64,000 bases of DNA from positions 1,997,001 to 2,061,000 of the forward strand of contig JADJXY010000002.1 in the NCBI GenBank assembly GCA_016720065.1, given 5' to 3'. The first letter of the stretch is position 1, and every line of letters starts with the position of its first letter. This DNA is from Betaproteobacteria bacterium. GTDB lineage: Bacteria; Pseudomonadota; Gammaproteobacteria; Burkholderiales; Rhodocyclaceae. The notes beneath the pieces are model-generated. The model was not told the DNA's origin. It did not search any database and saw only the letters and a list, made by a program, of their open reading frames with translations. Of this stretch, positions 1 through 10,354 are shown piece after piece. The translations under genes and the position numbers were made by a program.

Positions 1-24
1 GCCATAGAAGACGGCCGCGACTGA
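1..24 (+). CDS. C-terminal tail of a probable VapB-type antitoxin (partial)
   Basis: The first 24 bases read in frame as AIEDGRD followed by TGA. The TGA overlaps the ATG of the PIN-domain gene by one base (TGATG), the coupling usual for antitoxin-toxin pairs. An acidic tail of this kind is common in small antitoxins, but only seven residues lie in the window, so the identity is inferred from position alone. Confidence 0.4.
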   Translation, partial: AIEDGRD

Positions 25-425
25 TGCCTTTTGTCCTCGGCAACTCAGTCGTCACCGGCTGGGTCATCGAGGACCAGGCGACCGACTACACGGAAGCCAT
101 TGCCGTCAGGCTGGAAGCTGACTGCGCGATGGTTCCGGCACTCTGGCAGCTCGAATTCGCCAACGTCCTGAAAACCGCCTGTGCCCGGGGCAAGCTGGAC
201 ATCGAAACGGCCCGCCAGATCGTGGATACCGTCTGCGCCCTGCCCATCGAGATCGATGCGGACGCGCCGGCACCGCGCCAATTGTTCGAACTGGCGATGC
301 GCTACAACCTGAGCAGCTACGATGCAGCCTATCTAGAACTCGCCATGCGTCACGGCCTCCCCATTGCGTGCCAGGACGGCAAATTGCGAGAGGCAGCCCA
401 GATGGCGGGAGTGACCGTAGCCTGA
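24..425 (+). CDS. VapC-family PIN-domain toxin, first catalytic Asp replaced
   Basis: PIN-domain ribonuclease of the VapC class, 133 aa, a normal length. The family cleaves RNA with an Mg2+-binding cluster of acidic residues. Visible are the N-terminal strand MPFVLGNSVV, a central WQLEFANVL helix carrying Glu, SSYDAAYLELA with the third acidic position, and CQDGKL near the end. The first strand normally reads VLDxS; here it is VLGNS, which one A-to-G change (GAC to GGC) would produce. All other hallmark residues remain. The start overlaps the stop of the preceding frame. The protein may be an inactivated toxin, or the change may be a sequencing error; the fold assignment itself is solid. Confidence 0.85.
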   Translation: MPFVLGNSVVTGWVIEDQATDYTEAIAVRLEADCAMVPALWQLEFANVLKTACARGKLDIETARQIVDTVCALPIEIDADAPAPRQLFELAMRYNLSSYDAAYLELAMRHGLPIACQDGKLREAAQMAGVTVA

Positions 426-505
426 GGGGGCGAGTCGGCCCTCGCCCCAAGCGTCATGCCCGCTGGATCAGGTTTTGCAATCCAGCAGTCGCCGAACACC
501 CAGGC

Positions 506-658
506 TCAGGCCGCAAGCCCGATCAACCATTCGGCCGCGTCGGTTATCCGCACCCGGCCGCGGGCTGTTAAGGAGGAGCATTTTGCGCCGGGGTTGGCGG
601 CGATAAGTTCGTCAAGATAACGCTCAATTGGACGCCCGGAATTCCGCCCCGGAACCAC
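506..658 (-). other. possible short reading frame or gene remnant in the 426-666 gap
   Basis: The 240-bp gap between the PIN gene and the exported-protein gene holds no recognised gene. On the minus strand a 50-codon frame with a GTG start runs through RYLDELIAANPGAK and ends ITDAAEWLIGLAA. The composition looks protein-like, but I recognise no family and see no good ribosome site. It may be the tail of a decayed gene or chance. Confidence 0.2.
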
Positions 659-666
659 AGTCCCGC

Positions 667-965
667 TCAGCGCGTCTTGGGATTGAGGCTACCCCGGTTG
701 TATTCCTTGTCGCCGGGCACGACCATGCGGGTTCCCGGGAGCCAGCCGCCCTGGGCGTCGATGGGGCGGGTCTTGTTCTCCGGGTATTGGGCGGCCACCT
801 GCTGGGCGTCCGCGGCCTTTTTGGCATCGACGTATTCCCAGCGGCCGTTGGGGAAGAGGCGGACCTTTTCGCCGCCGGCCGTGGTGGCTTCCACGGGCGT
901 GCGGTCGAGGTCGGCCGCCAGGGCGGCGCCACCGGCCAGGAGGAGGGCCAGCGCGACGGCAGCCC

Positions 966-969
<4 letters not shown>
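667..969 (-). CDS. small exported protein of unknown function
   Basis: Predicted 100 aa secreted or periplasmic protein. I chose the GTG at 969 because it overlaps the alaS stop as GTGA and directly gives a signal peptide (M-RAAVALALLLAGGAALA, cut before ADLDR); the ATG 18 bases upstream would put MGGGQA in front of it. The mature part contains GEKVRLFPNGRWEYVD, a strand-rich pattern seen in small envelope proteins, and a basic C terminus. It is probably translated by coupling to alaS. No function is assigned. Confidence 0.7.
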
Positions 970-3581
<2,612 letters not shown>

Positions 3582-3649
3582 AAGCTGGGGCCTCGGGGGG
3601 CGGAAATGCGAAGCGCCCGATTTTAAATGAAAGCACGACGGCAAAAGCA

Positions 3650-3673
3650 GAAACCCGCCGGAGGGCGGGTTTC
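3650..3673 (-). terminator. rho-independent-like terminator
   Basis: Perfect 10-bp inverted repeat GAAACCCGCC / GGCGGGTTTC with a 4-base loop. On the minus strand it is followed by TGCTTTTGCC, a short T-rich tract. It lies just past the stop of the small exported-protein gene at 3694 and separates it from alaS. Confidence 0.7.
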
Positions 3674-3693
3674 TGGGGGGGCGGCCGGGGCAA

Positions 3694-4044
3694 TCAGTTT
3701 CTGCGCCGGTGATCGGTCACGCCGTTGTGATTGTAGTCATGCTGCCGGTCGTGCTTCTGGCGGGCGATGCGGCGGCTCTGCACGTCCTGGGCATGCTCGA
3801 TGCGGGCAGCCTCGCGACCGGTCACCGTGCCGTCCGCCACAGCCTTGTTTTCCAGGTTCTGGACGTGCTGCTGGCCGCGCTCCAGGCGGGCGGCTTCGCG
3901 GTTGCTCAGGGCACCGGAAGCCTGCCCCTGGTCGATGCGCGATGCCTGGTTGGCCTGGCGCTGGTCGATGCGCCCCGTGCTCTGGGCAAAGGCGGCGACG
4001 GGAAGGGCGAGGCAGGCGGCGAAAAGGATGTTCCTGGCGTTCAT
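3694..4044 (-). CDS. small exported repeat protein
   Basis: Secreted or periplasmic protein of 116 aa. The chosen ATG gives a clean signal peptide (MNARNILFAACLALPVAAFAQ); the upstream frame adds only MGSSHATHKEKR. It is preceded by AAGGAG. The mature chain is highly charged, rich in Arg, Gln and Ala, with internally repeated helical units (REAARLERGQQ, REAARIEHAQ, RIDQRQANQ / RIDQGQASG) and a basic His-rich C terminus. Proteins of this composition are common in betaproteobacteria but have no known function. A terminator follows directly. Confidence 0.75.
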   Translation of the reverse strand: MNARNILFAACLALPVAAFAQSTGRIDQRQANQASRIDQGQASGALSNREAARLERGQQHVQNLENKAVADGTVTGREAARIEHAQDVQSRRIARQKHDRQHDYNHNGVTDHRRRN

Positions 4045-4064
4045 GCGTTTCTCCTTGTGTGTGG

Positions 4065-4081
4065 CATGGGACGATCCCATG
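4065..4081. other. 17-bp perfect palindrome upstream of the small exported protein
   Basis: CATGGGA-CGA-TCCCATG forms a 7-bp stem with a 3-base loop, 20 bases before the start of the 3694-4044 gene and downstream of the phosphodiesterase stop. It could be an operator or a weak hairpin; no T-tract follows. Confidence 0.3.
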
Positions 4082-4137
4082 GCCGGATTAACCCACCGCG
4101 GGGCCGCTTCGGCTGCAAGCGACTGTCAGCAATTGTT

Positions 4138-4866
4138 TCACGGTCCGAGGCCATCGAGGCGATCGGTGAACAGCGCGGCGATGCCCATGTCGAAACAGCG
4201 CGCCGCGTCTTCGGCCCGATTCACCGTATAGGCGGCCACCGGAACCCCCGCCGCCCGCAGATCGGCCAGGGCCGCGGCGTCCAGGTCGGCGGCCCGGCCG
4301 TGGAGCAGGGAGCAGCCCAGGCGGGCGAGGCGTTCCCGCCAGTCCTCGGGAAGCGCCTCCACCAGGAGCGCCCGGGTCTGCCCTGGCGCCGCCGCGCGGG
4401 CGGCGGCCAGGGCAGGCTCGGAAAATGAGGAAAGCACCGCTGGCAGTGCAGCCGGCCAGCAGGCGGCCACCTGCTCGGCGACAATGCGACCGGTGGCTTC
4501 GTCGTGGCCCGCCGCGGGCTTGATTTCCACGTTCACACCCAGGCCGAGGCGGGCGCACAGCGCCAGCACCTCGTCCAGGCGGGGAATGCCCACCCCAGCC
4601 CAGGCCCGATGCAGCCAGCGACCGGCGTCCAGGCCGGCAAGCTCAGCCCAGTTCCGCTCGCAGACCCGGCCCTGGCCGTCGGTGGTGCGTTCCAGGGTTT
4701 CGTCGTGGATGAGTACCGGCACGCCGTCCCGGGTAAGCATCACATCGAATTCCACCGCCCGGAACCCCAGGCGGGCCGCCAGCCGGAAGCCCTCCAGGGT
4801 GTTTTCCGGCGCCAGGCAGCCGCCGCCCCGATGGGCGATCCAGCGGGCGAGCGGATAAGCGGCCAT
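4138..4866 (-). CDS. ugpQ: glycerophosphodiester phosphodiesterase
   Basis: Hydrolyses glycerophosphodiesters to glycerol-3-phosphate and an alcohol. The 242 aa product has the GDPD signature: AHRGGG near residue 11, PENTLEGF, EFDVMLTRDGVPVLIHD, VNVEIKP, and AYTVN close to the C terminus. There is no signal peptide, so it is cytoplasmic. The ATG overlaps the stop of the upstream substrate-binding protein gene (ATGA). That pairing supports a role in using imported glycerophosphodiesters, as for UgpQ with the Ugp system. No permease or ATPase gene lies nearby. Confidence 0.9.
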   Translation of the reverse strand: MAAYPLARWIAHRGGGCLAPENTLEGFRLAARLGFRAVEFDVMLTRDGVPVLIHDETLERTTDGQGRVCERNWAELAGLDAGRWLHRAWAGVGIPRLDEVLALCARLGLGVNVEIKPAAGHDEATGRIVAEQVAACWPAALPAVLSSFSEPALAAARAAAPGQTRALLVEALPEDWRERLARLGCSLLHGRAADLDAAALADLRAAGVPVAAYTVNRAEDAARCFDMGIAALFTDRLDGLGP

Positions 4867-6182
4867 CAGAAAGGAATGGCCTTCTTGAGGGCCGGCTTGG
4901 CGGAAAGCACCGCGTTGCCACGGCTCACGGCGGTATCCAGGGCCGCCTTGGCGGGTTTGCTGTCCGCCCAGACGGCCTCCAGTTCCTCGTCGAGGATGAG
5001 GCGCACCGGGTCGATCCCGAAAATGCGCAGGGGGTGGGTCGAACCCCAGCCCTTCATCGAGGCATAGGCCACGTCGAGGGTGTGGTCCCGATCCCGCTGC
5101 ACCTGGGCCTTGAGCGCCGAGCGGGCGCCATCGGTCAGGGGAAGCTGGCCGTAGGTGCGGGCCAGTTCGACCTGTACGTCCGGCGTCAGCAGCCAGGCCA
5201 CGAAGCGGGCGGCGGCCTTGTATTCGGGCGCCTTGTAGCCGGCCCCAATCCACAGGGACGCGCCGTCGGCCAGGGTGTGCTGCCGGCCGCCGAAAACATC
5301 GTCGTGATGCGGCAGGGGGGCGACGCCGAGCTCGACGCCCCGGGCTTCGCGGAAGCCCGTATGGGCCCAGGAGTCGGTGGTGATCATGGCGCACTCGCCG
5401 TTGAGGAAGTGCTTGTCGGCTTCGTTGCGCCGCCCGAAATCCCGGAAGAACTTGGCCTTGTGCCAGGTGGCCAGCATGGCGATGTGCTTGACCTGGGGCA
5501 GAGCGTTGAAGGCGAGTTCGCCCTTCGCCGTCGCCACCGGAACCCCGGACAGGGCGCTGACGTTGTCGATGTGGATCCACACCGGCCAGGAAGTGGTGTA
5601 GGGGCACTTCTCGCCGGCATCCTGGAGTTTGTCGGCCGTCTGCTGCACCTCCATCCAGGTGCGTGGCGGCTGGTCCGGGTCCAGACCGGCCTTGCGCAGG
5701 GCGTTGCGGTTGTAGAACAGTACGGGCGTCGAATAGGCCACCGGCAGGGCGAAGAAGCGGCCCTTCTCGTCGGTGGTACCCGCGCGCAGGTCGGGGGAGA
5801 TGATTTCCGGCTTGAAGGCTTCCTTGGCTTCCTTCATCACTTCGTGCAGGGGCTTGAAGGCAGCCTTCCCGGCGATGGCCTCCAGAACGTCCTGGCGACG
5901 CACCAGGTTGAGGACCGTGGGCTTTTCGCCCTCCGCCGCGTGGACGAGCTTGATCTCGGCGCCGGACTGGCTCCCGTTGTAGCGCTCCACCAGGCGTTGC
6001 AGGTTTTCCGCGCCTACGCTGCCCAATTGGTGGGCCAGGGCAATTTCCACCCGGGCGGCGGGGGCTTCGGTCTTCGCCTTGGCGGGCTTTGCGGCCTTGG
6101 CCGGGGCGGCCGTGACGGGAACGGCCGCGGTGGCCAACAGGACACAGGCCAGAACCGTGAGCGGCAGGTTCTTCATGGGCAT
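4866..6182 (-). CDS. ugpB: periplasmic ABC-transporter substrate-binding protein, UgpB-like
   Basis: Extracellular solute-binding protein of family 1, 438 aa, resembling UgpB, which binds sn-glycerol-3-phosphate or glycerophosphodiesters in the periplasm. It has a signal peptide (KNLPLTVLACVLLATAAVPVTA) followed by an Ala/Lys-rich linker. Family blocks visible are ALPVAYSTPVLFYN, PPRTWMEVQQTADKL, GECAMITTDSW and DGASLWIGAG. Translation could start at either of two ATGs two codons apart. It is coupled to the phosphodiesterase gene, which supports the substrate class. The transporter's permease and ATPase genes are not in this window. Confidence 0.88.
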   Translation of the reverse strand: MPMKNLPLTVLACVLLATAAVPVTAAPAKAAKPAKAKTEAPAARVEIALAHQLGSVGAENLQRLVERYNGSQSGAEIKLVHAAEGEKPTVLNLVRRQDVLEAIAGKAAFKPLHEVMKEAKEAFKPEIISPDLRAGTTDEKGRFFALPVAYSTPVLFYNRNALRKAGLDPDQPPRTWMEVQQTADKLQDAGEKCPYTTSWPVWIHIDNVSALSGVPVATAKGELAFNALPQVKHIAMLATWHKAKFFRDFGRRNEADKHFLNGECAMITTDSWAHTGFREARGVELGVAPLPHHDDVFGGRQHTLADGASLWIGAGYKAPEYKAAARFVAWLLTPDVQVELARTYGQLPLTDGARSALKAQVQRDRDHTLDVAYASMKGWGSTHPLRIFGIDPVRLILDEELEAVWADSKPAKAALDTAVSRGNAVLSAKPALKKAIPF

Positions 6183-6214
6183 GGGGACTCCGATGCGAAT
6201 GGGACAAGGGCGCG

Positions 6215-6220
6215 ATTATA
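6215..6220 (-). promoter_or_regulatory. candidate -10 box for the ugpB-ugpQ operon
   Basis: A perfect TATAAT reads on the minus strand 33 bases upstream of the ugpB start. I see no convincing -35 at 16-18 bases, so the promoter is only partly supported. Confidence 0.4.
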
Positions 6221-6264
6221 GCCGGTCGCGGCAGGGGACCTGGAGCCCGGGATATACTGACGCC

Positions 6265-6738
6265 ATGAACGAATTTGCCCTCGCCCGCCTGGTCCATGTC
6301 CTCGGCGTCATCCTGTGGATCGGGGGCGTCGCCTTCGTCACCACGGTCCTGCTGCCCGCCGTCGGGCGCCTGAAGACCGCCGCCGAGCGCGTCGCCTTCT
6401 TCGAGAACATCGAGCAGGGCTTCGCCCGCCAGGCCCGCGTCACCACCCTGTTCACCGGCCTTTCCGGGCTTTGGCTGGTTCATCTCTTGAGCGCCTGGGA
6501 GCGCTTCGCCTCGCCGGCCTTCTGGTGGATGCACGCCATGGTGGCGATCTGGGCGCTATTTACCCTCATGCTCTTCGTCCTGGAGCCCCTCGTCCTGCAC
6601 CGCTGGTTCCTGGAGCGCGCCCGTCGCGACCCCGAGGGGACCTTCCGGCGCATCCAGCGCCTGCACTGGCTGCTGCTCAGTGCCAGCCTGGCCGCCGCCG
6701 CGGGGGCCGTAGCCGGGAGCCACGGCGGCTTGTACTGA
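6265..6738 (+). CDS. small integral membrane protein (CopD-like)
   Basis: A 157 aa inner-membrane protein with about four transmembrane segments: ARLVHVLGVILWIGGVAFV, VTTLFTGLSGLWLVHLL, WMHAMVAIWALFTLMLFV and LHWLLLSASLAAAAGAV. The histidines in the first (LVHVLGV) and last helices resemble the heme or copper-binding pattern of CopD-like and related small membrane families, but I cannot name the subfamily. The ATG at 6265 was chosen because the upstream extension is not hydrophobic and runs over the divergent promoter region. A TATACT lies only six bases before the ATG, so a leaderless message is possible. Confidence 0.75.
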   Translation: MNEFALARLVHVLGVILWIGGVAFVTTVLLPAVGRLKTAAERVAFFENIEQGFARQARVTTLFTGLSGLWLVHLLSAWERFASPAFWWMHAMVAIWALFTLMLFVLEPLVLHRWFLERARRDPEGTFRRIQRLHWLLLSASLAAAAGAVAGSHGGLY

Positions 6739-6774
6739 TTGACGGGCGGGCCGGTTGTGGGAAGAATGCCCGCC

Positions 6775-7224
6775 ATGCGCAAAACCCTCTTTCTGCTGCC
6801 TTTTTTGACCCTGCTCTCGGCCTGCGACCAGATCGGCCAGAAGCTGGGCCTCGAGGACCCGACCAAGAAGGAAGCCCAGCAGGAAGCCGAAGGCAAGGCG
6901 GTGGGCAGCGCCTGCCGCCAGTCGGGGCGGGCCATCGAGGATTGTTATTCCATCTACTCCTGGCTGCCCAAGGCCGCCGTCTTCGCCGGCTGGCGGGAGA
7001 TGGACAGTTACATGCGCGACAACAAGATCGAAACGGTCGAGCCTCAGTTGCCTCCGCCGGAACCCCCGGGCAAGAAAAAGAAAAAGGCCGCCGAGGCCCC
7101 TGCAGAAGAGCACAAGAGCAAGGAATCCGGCGCCGAGAAGGGGGACGAGAAGGCCTCCGCGAAGGCTGACTCCGCCCCGGCGGACAAGGCTGAGGCCGCG
7201 ACCGAAAAGTCCGCCAAGCACTGA
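6775..7224 (+). CDS. lipoprotein with charged C-terminal tail
   Basis: Predicted lipoprotein of 149 aa. MRKTLFLLPFLTLLSAC is a signal peptide with lipobox LSAC. I chose the ATG at 6775, which has GGGAAG ten bases upstream. The middle (CRQSGRAIEDCYSIYSWLPKAAVFAGWREM) holds two cysteines and a short helical region, and is followed by a low-complexity Lys/Glu/Ala tail from about residue 95. The gene follows the small membrane protein with 36 bases between them, so the two probably share a transcript. No function recognised. Confidence 0.75.
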   Translation: MRKTLFLLPFLTLLSACDQIGQKLGLEDPTKKEAQQEAEGKAVGSACRQSGRAIEDCYSIYSWLPKAAVFAGWREMDSYMRDNKIETVEPQLPPPEPPGKKKKKAAEAPAEEHKSKESGAEKGDEKASAKADSAPADKAEAATEKSAKH

Positions 7225-7290
7225 GAAACTGTGAAAATTCCGTTCGCCCCCGCTCGTCATGCCCAAGTGCGCCCGCTCGGCGTTGCAAGA

Positions 7291-7362
7291 GCTCGCCATA
7301 GCCCCAGCTATGGCCGTGCTTTGCGCCTTGATCGTACACACCTGTGCACGCCGCTCGGACGC
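7291..7362 (-). repeat. dispersed intergenic repeat, copy A
   Basis: This 72-bp stretch matches 27185-27256 in reverse complement without gaps and with only about nine differences by eye. It contains the hairpin GCCATAGC-CCCA-GCTATGGC. Similarity continues beyond the 3' edge as the sequence gaaattctcgggcgcg. It fills the gap between the lipoprotein gene and the histidine kinase gene, and extends the kinase frame upstream artificially. Confidence 0.85.
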
Positions 7363-7415
7363 GCCCGAGAATTTCGCAGGCTCTGACGACCGGTCCTGCC
7401 ACAATGGAACCCGCG

Positions 7416-7423
7416 GGAAGGAG
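7416..7423 (+). promoter_or_regulatory. ribosome-binding site that fixes the kinase start
   Basis: GGAAGGAG six bases before GTG 7430. It decides the start of the histidine kinase in favour of the GTG over an ATG 57 codons upstream that lies in the intergenic repeat. Confidence 0.75.
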
Positions 7424-7429
7424 ACCTTC

Positions 7430-9967
7430 GTGAAGCCGCCAGGCATTCTCGCCGGCATCCGTGGCAAGCTGATTGCCATCTTCGTCCTCATCAAGGTGCT
7501 GCCCCTGGTGCTGCTGGCGTGGTTTGCCTGGCACGCCGCCCGCAGCCTGGGTGAGGATGTTTCGAACCAGGCCGGAGCCATGGCCGACGCCACCCTGGAA
7601 ACCCTGGGCAGCGTGGGCAAGACCGTCACCGACGATTCGATCCGCGCCCTGGACCTGCGCTCCCGGGAGGCCATCGAAGAGATGACCACCGACACCGCCA
7701 AGGAAATCGCCAGTTTCCTCTACGACCGGGACCGCGACATTCTGGCCCTCTCGGACCAGGAGCCCTCGGAGGCCGCCTTTGCCCGCTTCCTGGACCGGCG
7801 CACCCGCCCCCTCTACCGTCACGGCACCTGGAAATTGTCCGAGGACGGCAAGACCTGGGTCGCCTCGGAGCCTGCACGGCGGGAAGCCAAGGTGACGCGA
7901 CCGGTGCTGCCGGACAACGCCAAGGATTTCCACGCCCGCCCGGCGGAATACCTGGGAGAGAAGGAAGACCGCCCCCTGTTCGTCGAGGCCACCTTCGTCG
8001 GCCTGGACGGCCAGGAGCGCGTCAAAGTCACTCGGGGCGACCTGACCGATCCTCGCCCGCGCAGGGTCTCCGACCGCAGCCAGACCTTCGTCCGCGCCGA
8101 AACCTATTTCGCCGAACTCGCCGCACTGAAACCCGGCGAGATTCACGTTTCCGAGGTCATCGGCGCCTACGTGCCGACCCAGATCATCGGCCCTTACGTC
8201 CCCGCCGCCCTGGAAAAGGCGGGCAAGCCCTTCGAGCCGGAAAAATCCGCCTATGCGGGGACGGAGAACCCCTTGGGCAAGCGCTTCCGGGGCATTGTGC
8301 GCTGGACCACCCCGGTGGTGCGCGGGGGCCGTATCACCGGCTACGTGACCCTGGCCCTGGACCATGACCACATCCGCCAGTTTTCCGACCGGCTCATGCC
8401 CACGGACGAACGCTACACGCCCATCGCCGACGCCATCAAAGGCAACTACGCCTTCCTGTGGGACCACAAGAGCCGTTCGATCTCGCACCCACGGGATTAC
8501 TTCATCGTCGGCTACAACCCGGACACAGGCCTTCCCGAAACACCCTGGATGGACGAGGAACTGTTCGCCGAGTGGCAGGCCAGTGGCAAGCCCTCCCACG
8601 AATTCCTGGCCGCAATTCCGCCCTTCCGGGACCAGAACCTGAAGAAGAAGCCCGCCAAGGCCCTGGTCAAGGCCGGCACGGTGGCCCTCGACTGCCGCTA
8701 CCTGAATTTCTCGCCCCAGTGCGATGGCTGGAACGCGGTCACCGAGCACGGCGGCTCAGGTTCCTTCGTCATCTTCTTCTCGGGCCTGTGGAAGCTCACC
8801 ACTGCCGCGGCGATCCCTTACTACACCGGCCGGTACGGCAAGTCCGCCCAGGGTTTCGGCTTCGTCACCATCGGCGCCAACGTGGACGAATTCCACAAGG
8901 CCGCCACCGAGACCGCCAGCCGCATCGGCCAGGTGGTGGCGGAAAAAGACAAGACTTTCAAGGCCCAGCGCGCCAGCCTGCTGGAATCCATCGACGCCAG
9001 CCTCACGCGCACGTCCTGGGGCCTGTGGGGGTCTACCGCGGTGATGATCGTCATCGTCATCTTCATCGCGGTGTGGATGGCCAATTTCCTCACCCGGCGC
9101 ATCACGGGCATGATCGACGGTATCCACCGCTTCCAGGGCGGGCAGCTCGATCATCGTCTCGACGCCGGCTCCACCGACGAAATGGGCGAACTGGCCCGCT
9201 CCTTCAACGGCATGGCCGATTCGGTATCCGAATCCTTCCGCCGCCTGGAAGACGCGCGCCAGCGGGCGGAAGAGGCCAATCGCATGAAGTCCGAGTTCCT
9301 GGCCAGCATGTCCCACGAATTGCGCACGCCCCTGAACGGCATCCTCGGCTTTGCCGAAATCCTTCAGGCGGAACTGAGCGACCCGGCCCAGCAGGAATAC
9401 GCCCGGGTGATCCAGGACAGCGGCCAGCACCTCCTCAGTCTGGTCAATGAGATCCTCGATCTCTCCAAGGTCGAGGCGGGCAAGATGGAATTCCAGTGGA
9501 GCGAAATCCCCCTGAGGGATCTGGCCGACGAGGTCGCCACCCTGCACCGCGGCCCGGCGGAGGCCAAGGGCTTGGCCCTCACCCTGGAATGCGCCGCCGA
9601 ACTTCCGGACCATCTGGTCAGCGACCCCACCCGCCTGCGCCAGATACTCAATAACCTGCTCAGCAATGCGGTCAAATTCACCGCCGCCGGAAGCGTGCGC
9701 CTGGCGTTGTCCCGCAGCGGCGACGAAATCCTCTTTGCCGTCACCGACACGGGCCCCGGCATCGCCCCCGAGTATCACGACCTGGTCTTCGAGAAATTCA
9801 AGCAGGTCGAGCACTTCCTCACCCGCAGCCAGGGGGGCACCGGCCTGGGTCTGGCCCTGGTCAAGCAACTGGTCGAGCACATGGGAGGAAAGGTCGAACT
9901 GGAATCCGTACCGGGTGAAGGCGCCACCTTCACCGTCCGCCTCCCCCTGCGAGCCCCCGATGCCTGA
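7430..9967 (+). CDS. membrane hybrid-free sensor histidine kinase with large periplasmic domain
   Basis: Sensor kinase of 845 aa. TM1 lies at about residues 12-35 (LIAIFVLIKVLPLVLLAWFAW). A roughly 490-residue periplasmic region follows, probably a Cache-type sensor. TM2 is at about 532-555 (STAVMIVIVIFIAVWMANFL), then a HAMP domain, and a HisKA domain with SMSHELRTPLNG whose phosphorylated His is residue 629. The ATPase domain has an N-box NNLLSNAVKF, DTGPGIA and GGTGLGLALVKQLV. There is no attached receiver, but the next gene overlaps by 8 bases and encodes one, so the pair is a phosphorelay unit. The signal is unknown; the sensor contains two Cys near LDCRYLNFSPQCDGW. Confidence 0.93.
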   Translation: MKPPGILAGIRGKLIAIFVLIKVLPLVLLAWFAWHAARSLGEDVSNQAGAMADATLETLGSVGKTVTDDSIRALDLRSREAIEEMTTDTAKEIASFLYDRDRDILALSDQEPSEAAFARFLDRRTRPLYRHGTWKLSEDGKTWVASEPARREAKVTRPVLPDNAKDFHARPAEYLGEKEDRPLFVEATFVGLDGQERVKVTRGDLTDPRPRRVSDRSQTFVRAETYFAELAALKPGEIHVSEVIGAYVPTQIIGPYVPAALEKAGKPFEPEKSAYAGTENPLGKRFRGIVRWTTPVVRGGRITGYVTLALDHDHIRQFSDRLMPTDERYTPIADAIKGNYAFLWDHKSRSISHPRDYFIVGYNPDTGLPETPWMDEELFAEWQASGKPSHEFLAAIPPFRDQNLKKKPAKALVKAGTVALDCRYLNFSPQCDGWNAVTEHGGSGSFVIFFSGLWKLTTAAAIPYYTGRYGKSAQGFGFVTIGANVDEFHKAATETASRIGQVVAEKDKTFKAQRASLLESIDASLTRTSWGLWGSTAVMIVIVIFIAVWMANFLTRRITGMIDGIHRFQGGQLDHRLDAGSTDEMGELARSFNGMADSVSESFRRLEDARQRAEEANRMKSEFLASMSHELRTPLNGILGFAEILQAELSDPAQQEYARVIQDSGQHLLSLVNEILDLSKVEAGKMEFQWSEIPLRDLADEVATLHRGPAEAKGLALTLECAAELPDHLVSDPTRLRQILNNLLSNAVKFTAAGSVRLALSRSGDEILFAVTDTGPGIAPEYHDLVFEKFKQVEHFLTRSQGGTGLGLALVKQLVEHMGGKVELESVPGEGATFTVRLPLRAPDA

Positions 9968-10322
9968 ACCCCGCGCTCTCGTCGTCGACGACAATCCCAC
10001 CAACCGCATCCTCGCCCGGGCCTTGCTGAGCAAGCTGGGCTGGCCGGTGGACGACGTGGATGGCGGCGCCGCCGCCCTCGCCCGCCTGGAGCACGGCCGC
10101 TACACCCTCATCCTCCTCGACGTCAGCATGCCGGGGCTGTCCGGCGAAGAAACCTGCCGCGCCATGCGGGACCGCCCCGATGGCGCAGGCCTGCGCATCG
10201 TCGCGTACACCGCCCACGCCTACGACGACGAGCGCGCCCGCATCATGGCGGCGGGTTTCGACGACATCCTGATCAAACCCGTCACCATGGCGGCCATGGA
10301 AGCCGTTGTCGGGCGCCCCTGA
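9960..10322 (+). CDS. single-domain response regulator
   Basis: Stand-alone receiver of 120 aa without an output domain. Conserved positions are visible: acidic pair at residues 10-11 (VVDDN), phospho-acceptor Asp54 in LLDVSMPG, Thr84 in VAYTAHA, and Lys106 in LIKPV. The start ATG overlaps the end of the kinase gene, so it is made in fixed ratio with it and is its likely partner. With no DNA-binding or enzyme domain, output probably goes through protein contacts or a further phosphotransfer step. Confidence 0.92.
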   Translation: MPEPRALVVDDNPTNRILARALLSKLGWPVDDVDGGAAALARLEHGRYTLILLDVSMPGLSGEETCRAMRDRPDGAGLRIVAYTAHAYDDERARIMAAGFDDILIKPVTMAAMEAVVGRP

Positions 10323-10346
10323 CCCTACCGCGAGAGGGCGTATAAT
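10319..10346 (+). promoter_or_regulatory. promoter of rhlE with very short leader
   Basis: CTGACC at 10319-10324 and a perfect TATAAT at 10341-10346 are separated by 16 bases. The rhlE ATG begins at 10355, so transcription would start within about two bases of the start codon, giving a leaderless or nearly leaderless message. Confidence 0.5.
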
Positions 10347-10354
10347 GCGCGCCC

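Noticed and set aside
7259..7429. N-terminal extension of the histidine kinase from an upstream ATG
   Set aside because: It runs through the dispersed repeat; the GTG at 7430 has a strong ribosome site and leads directly into the first membrane helix.
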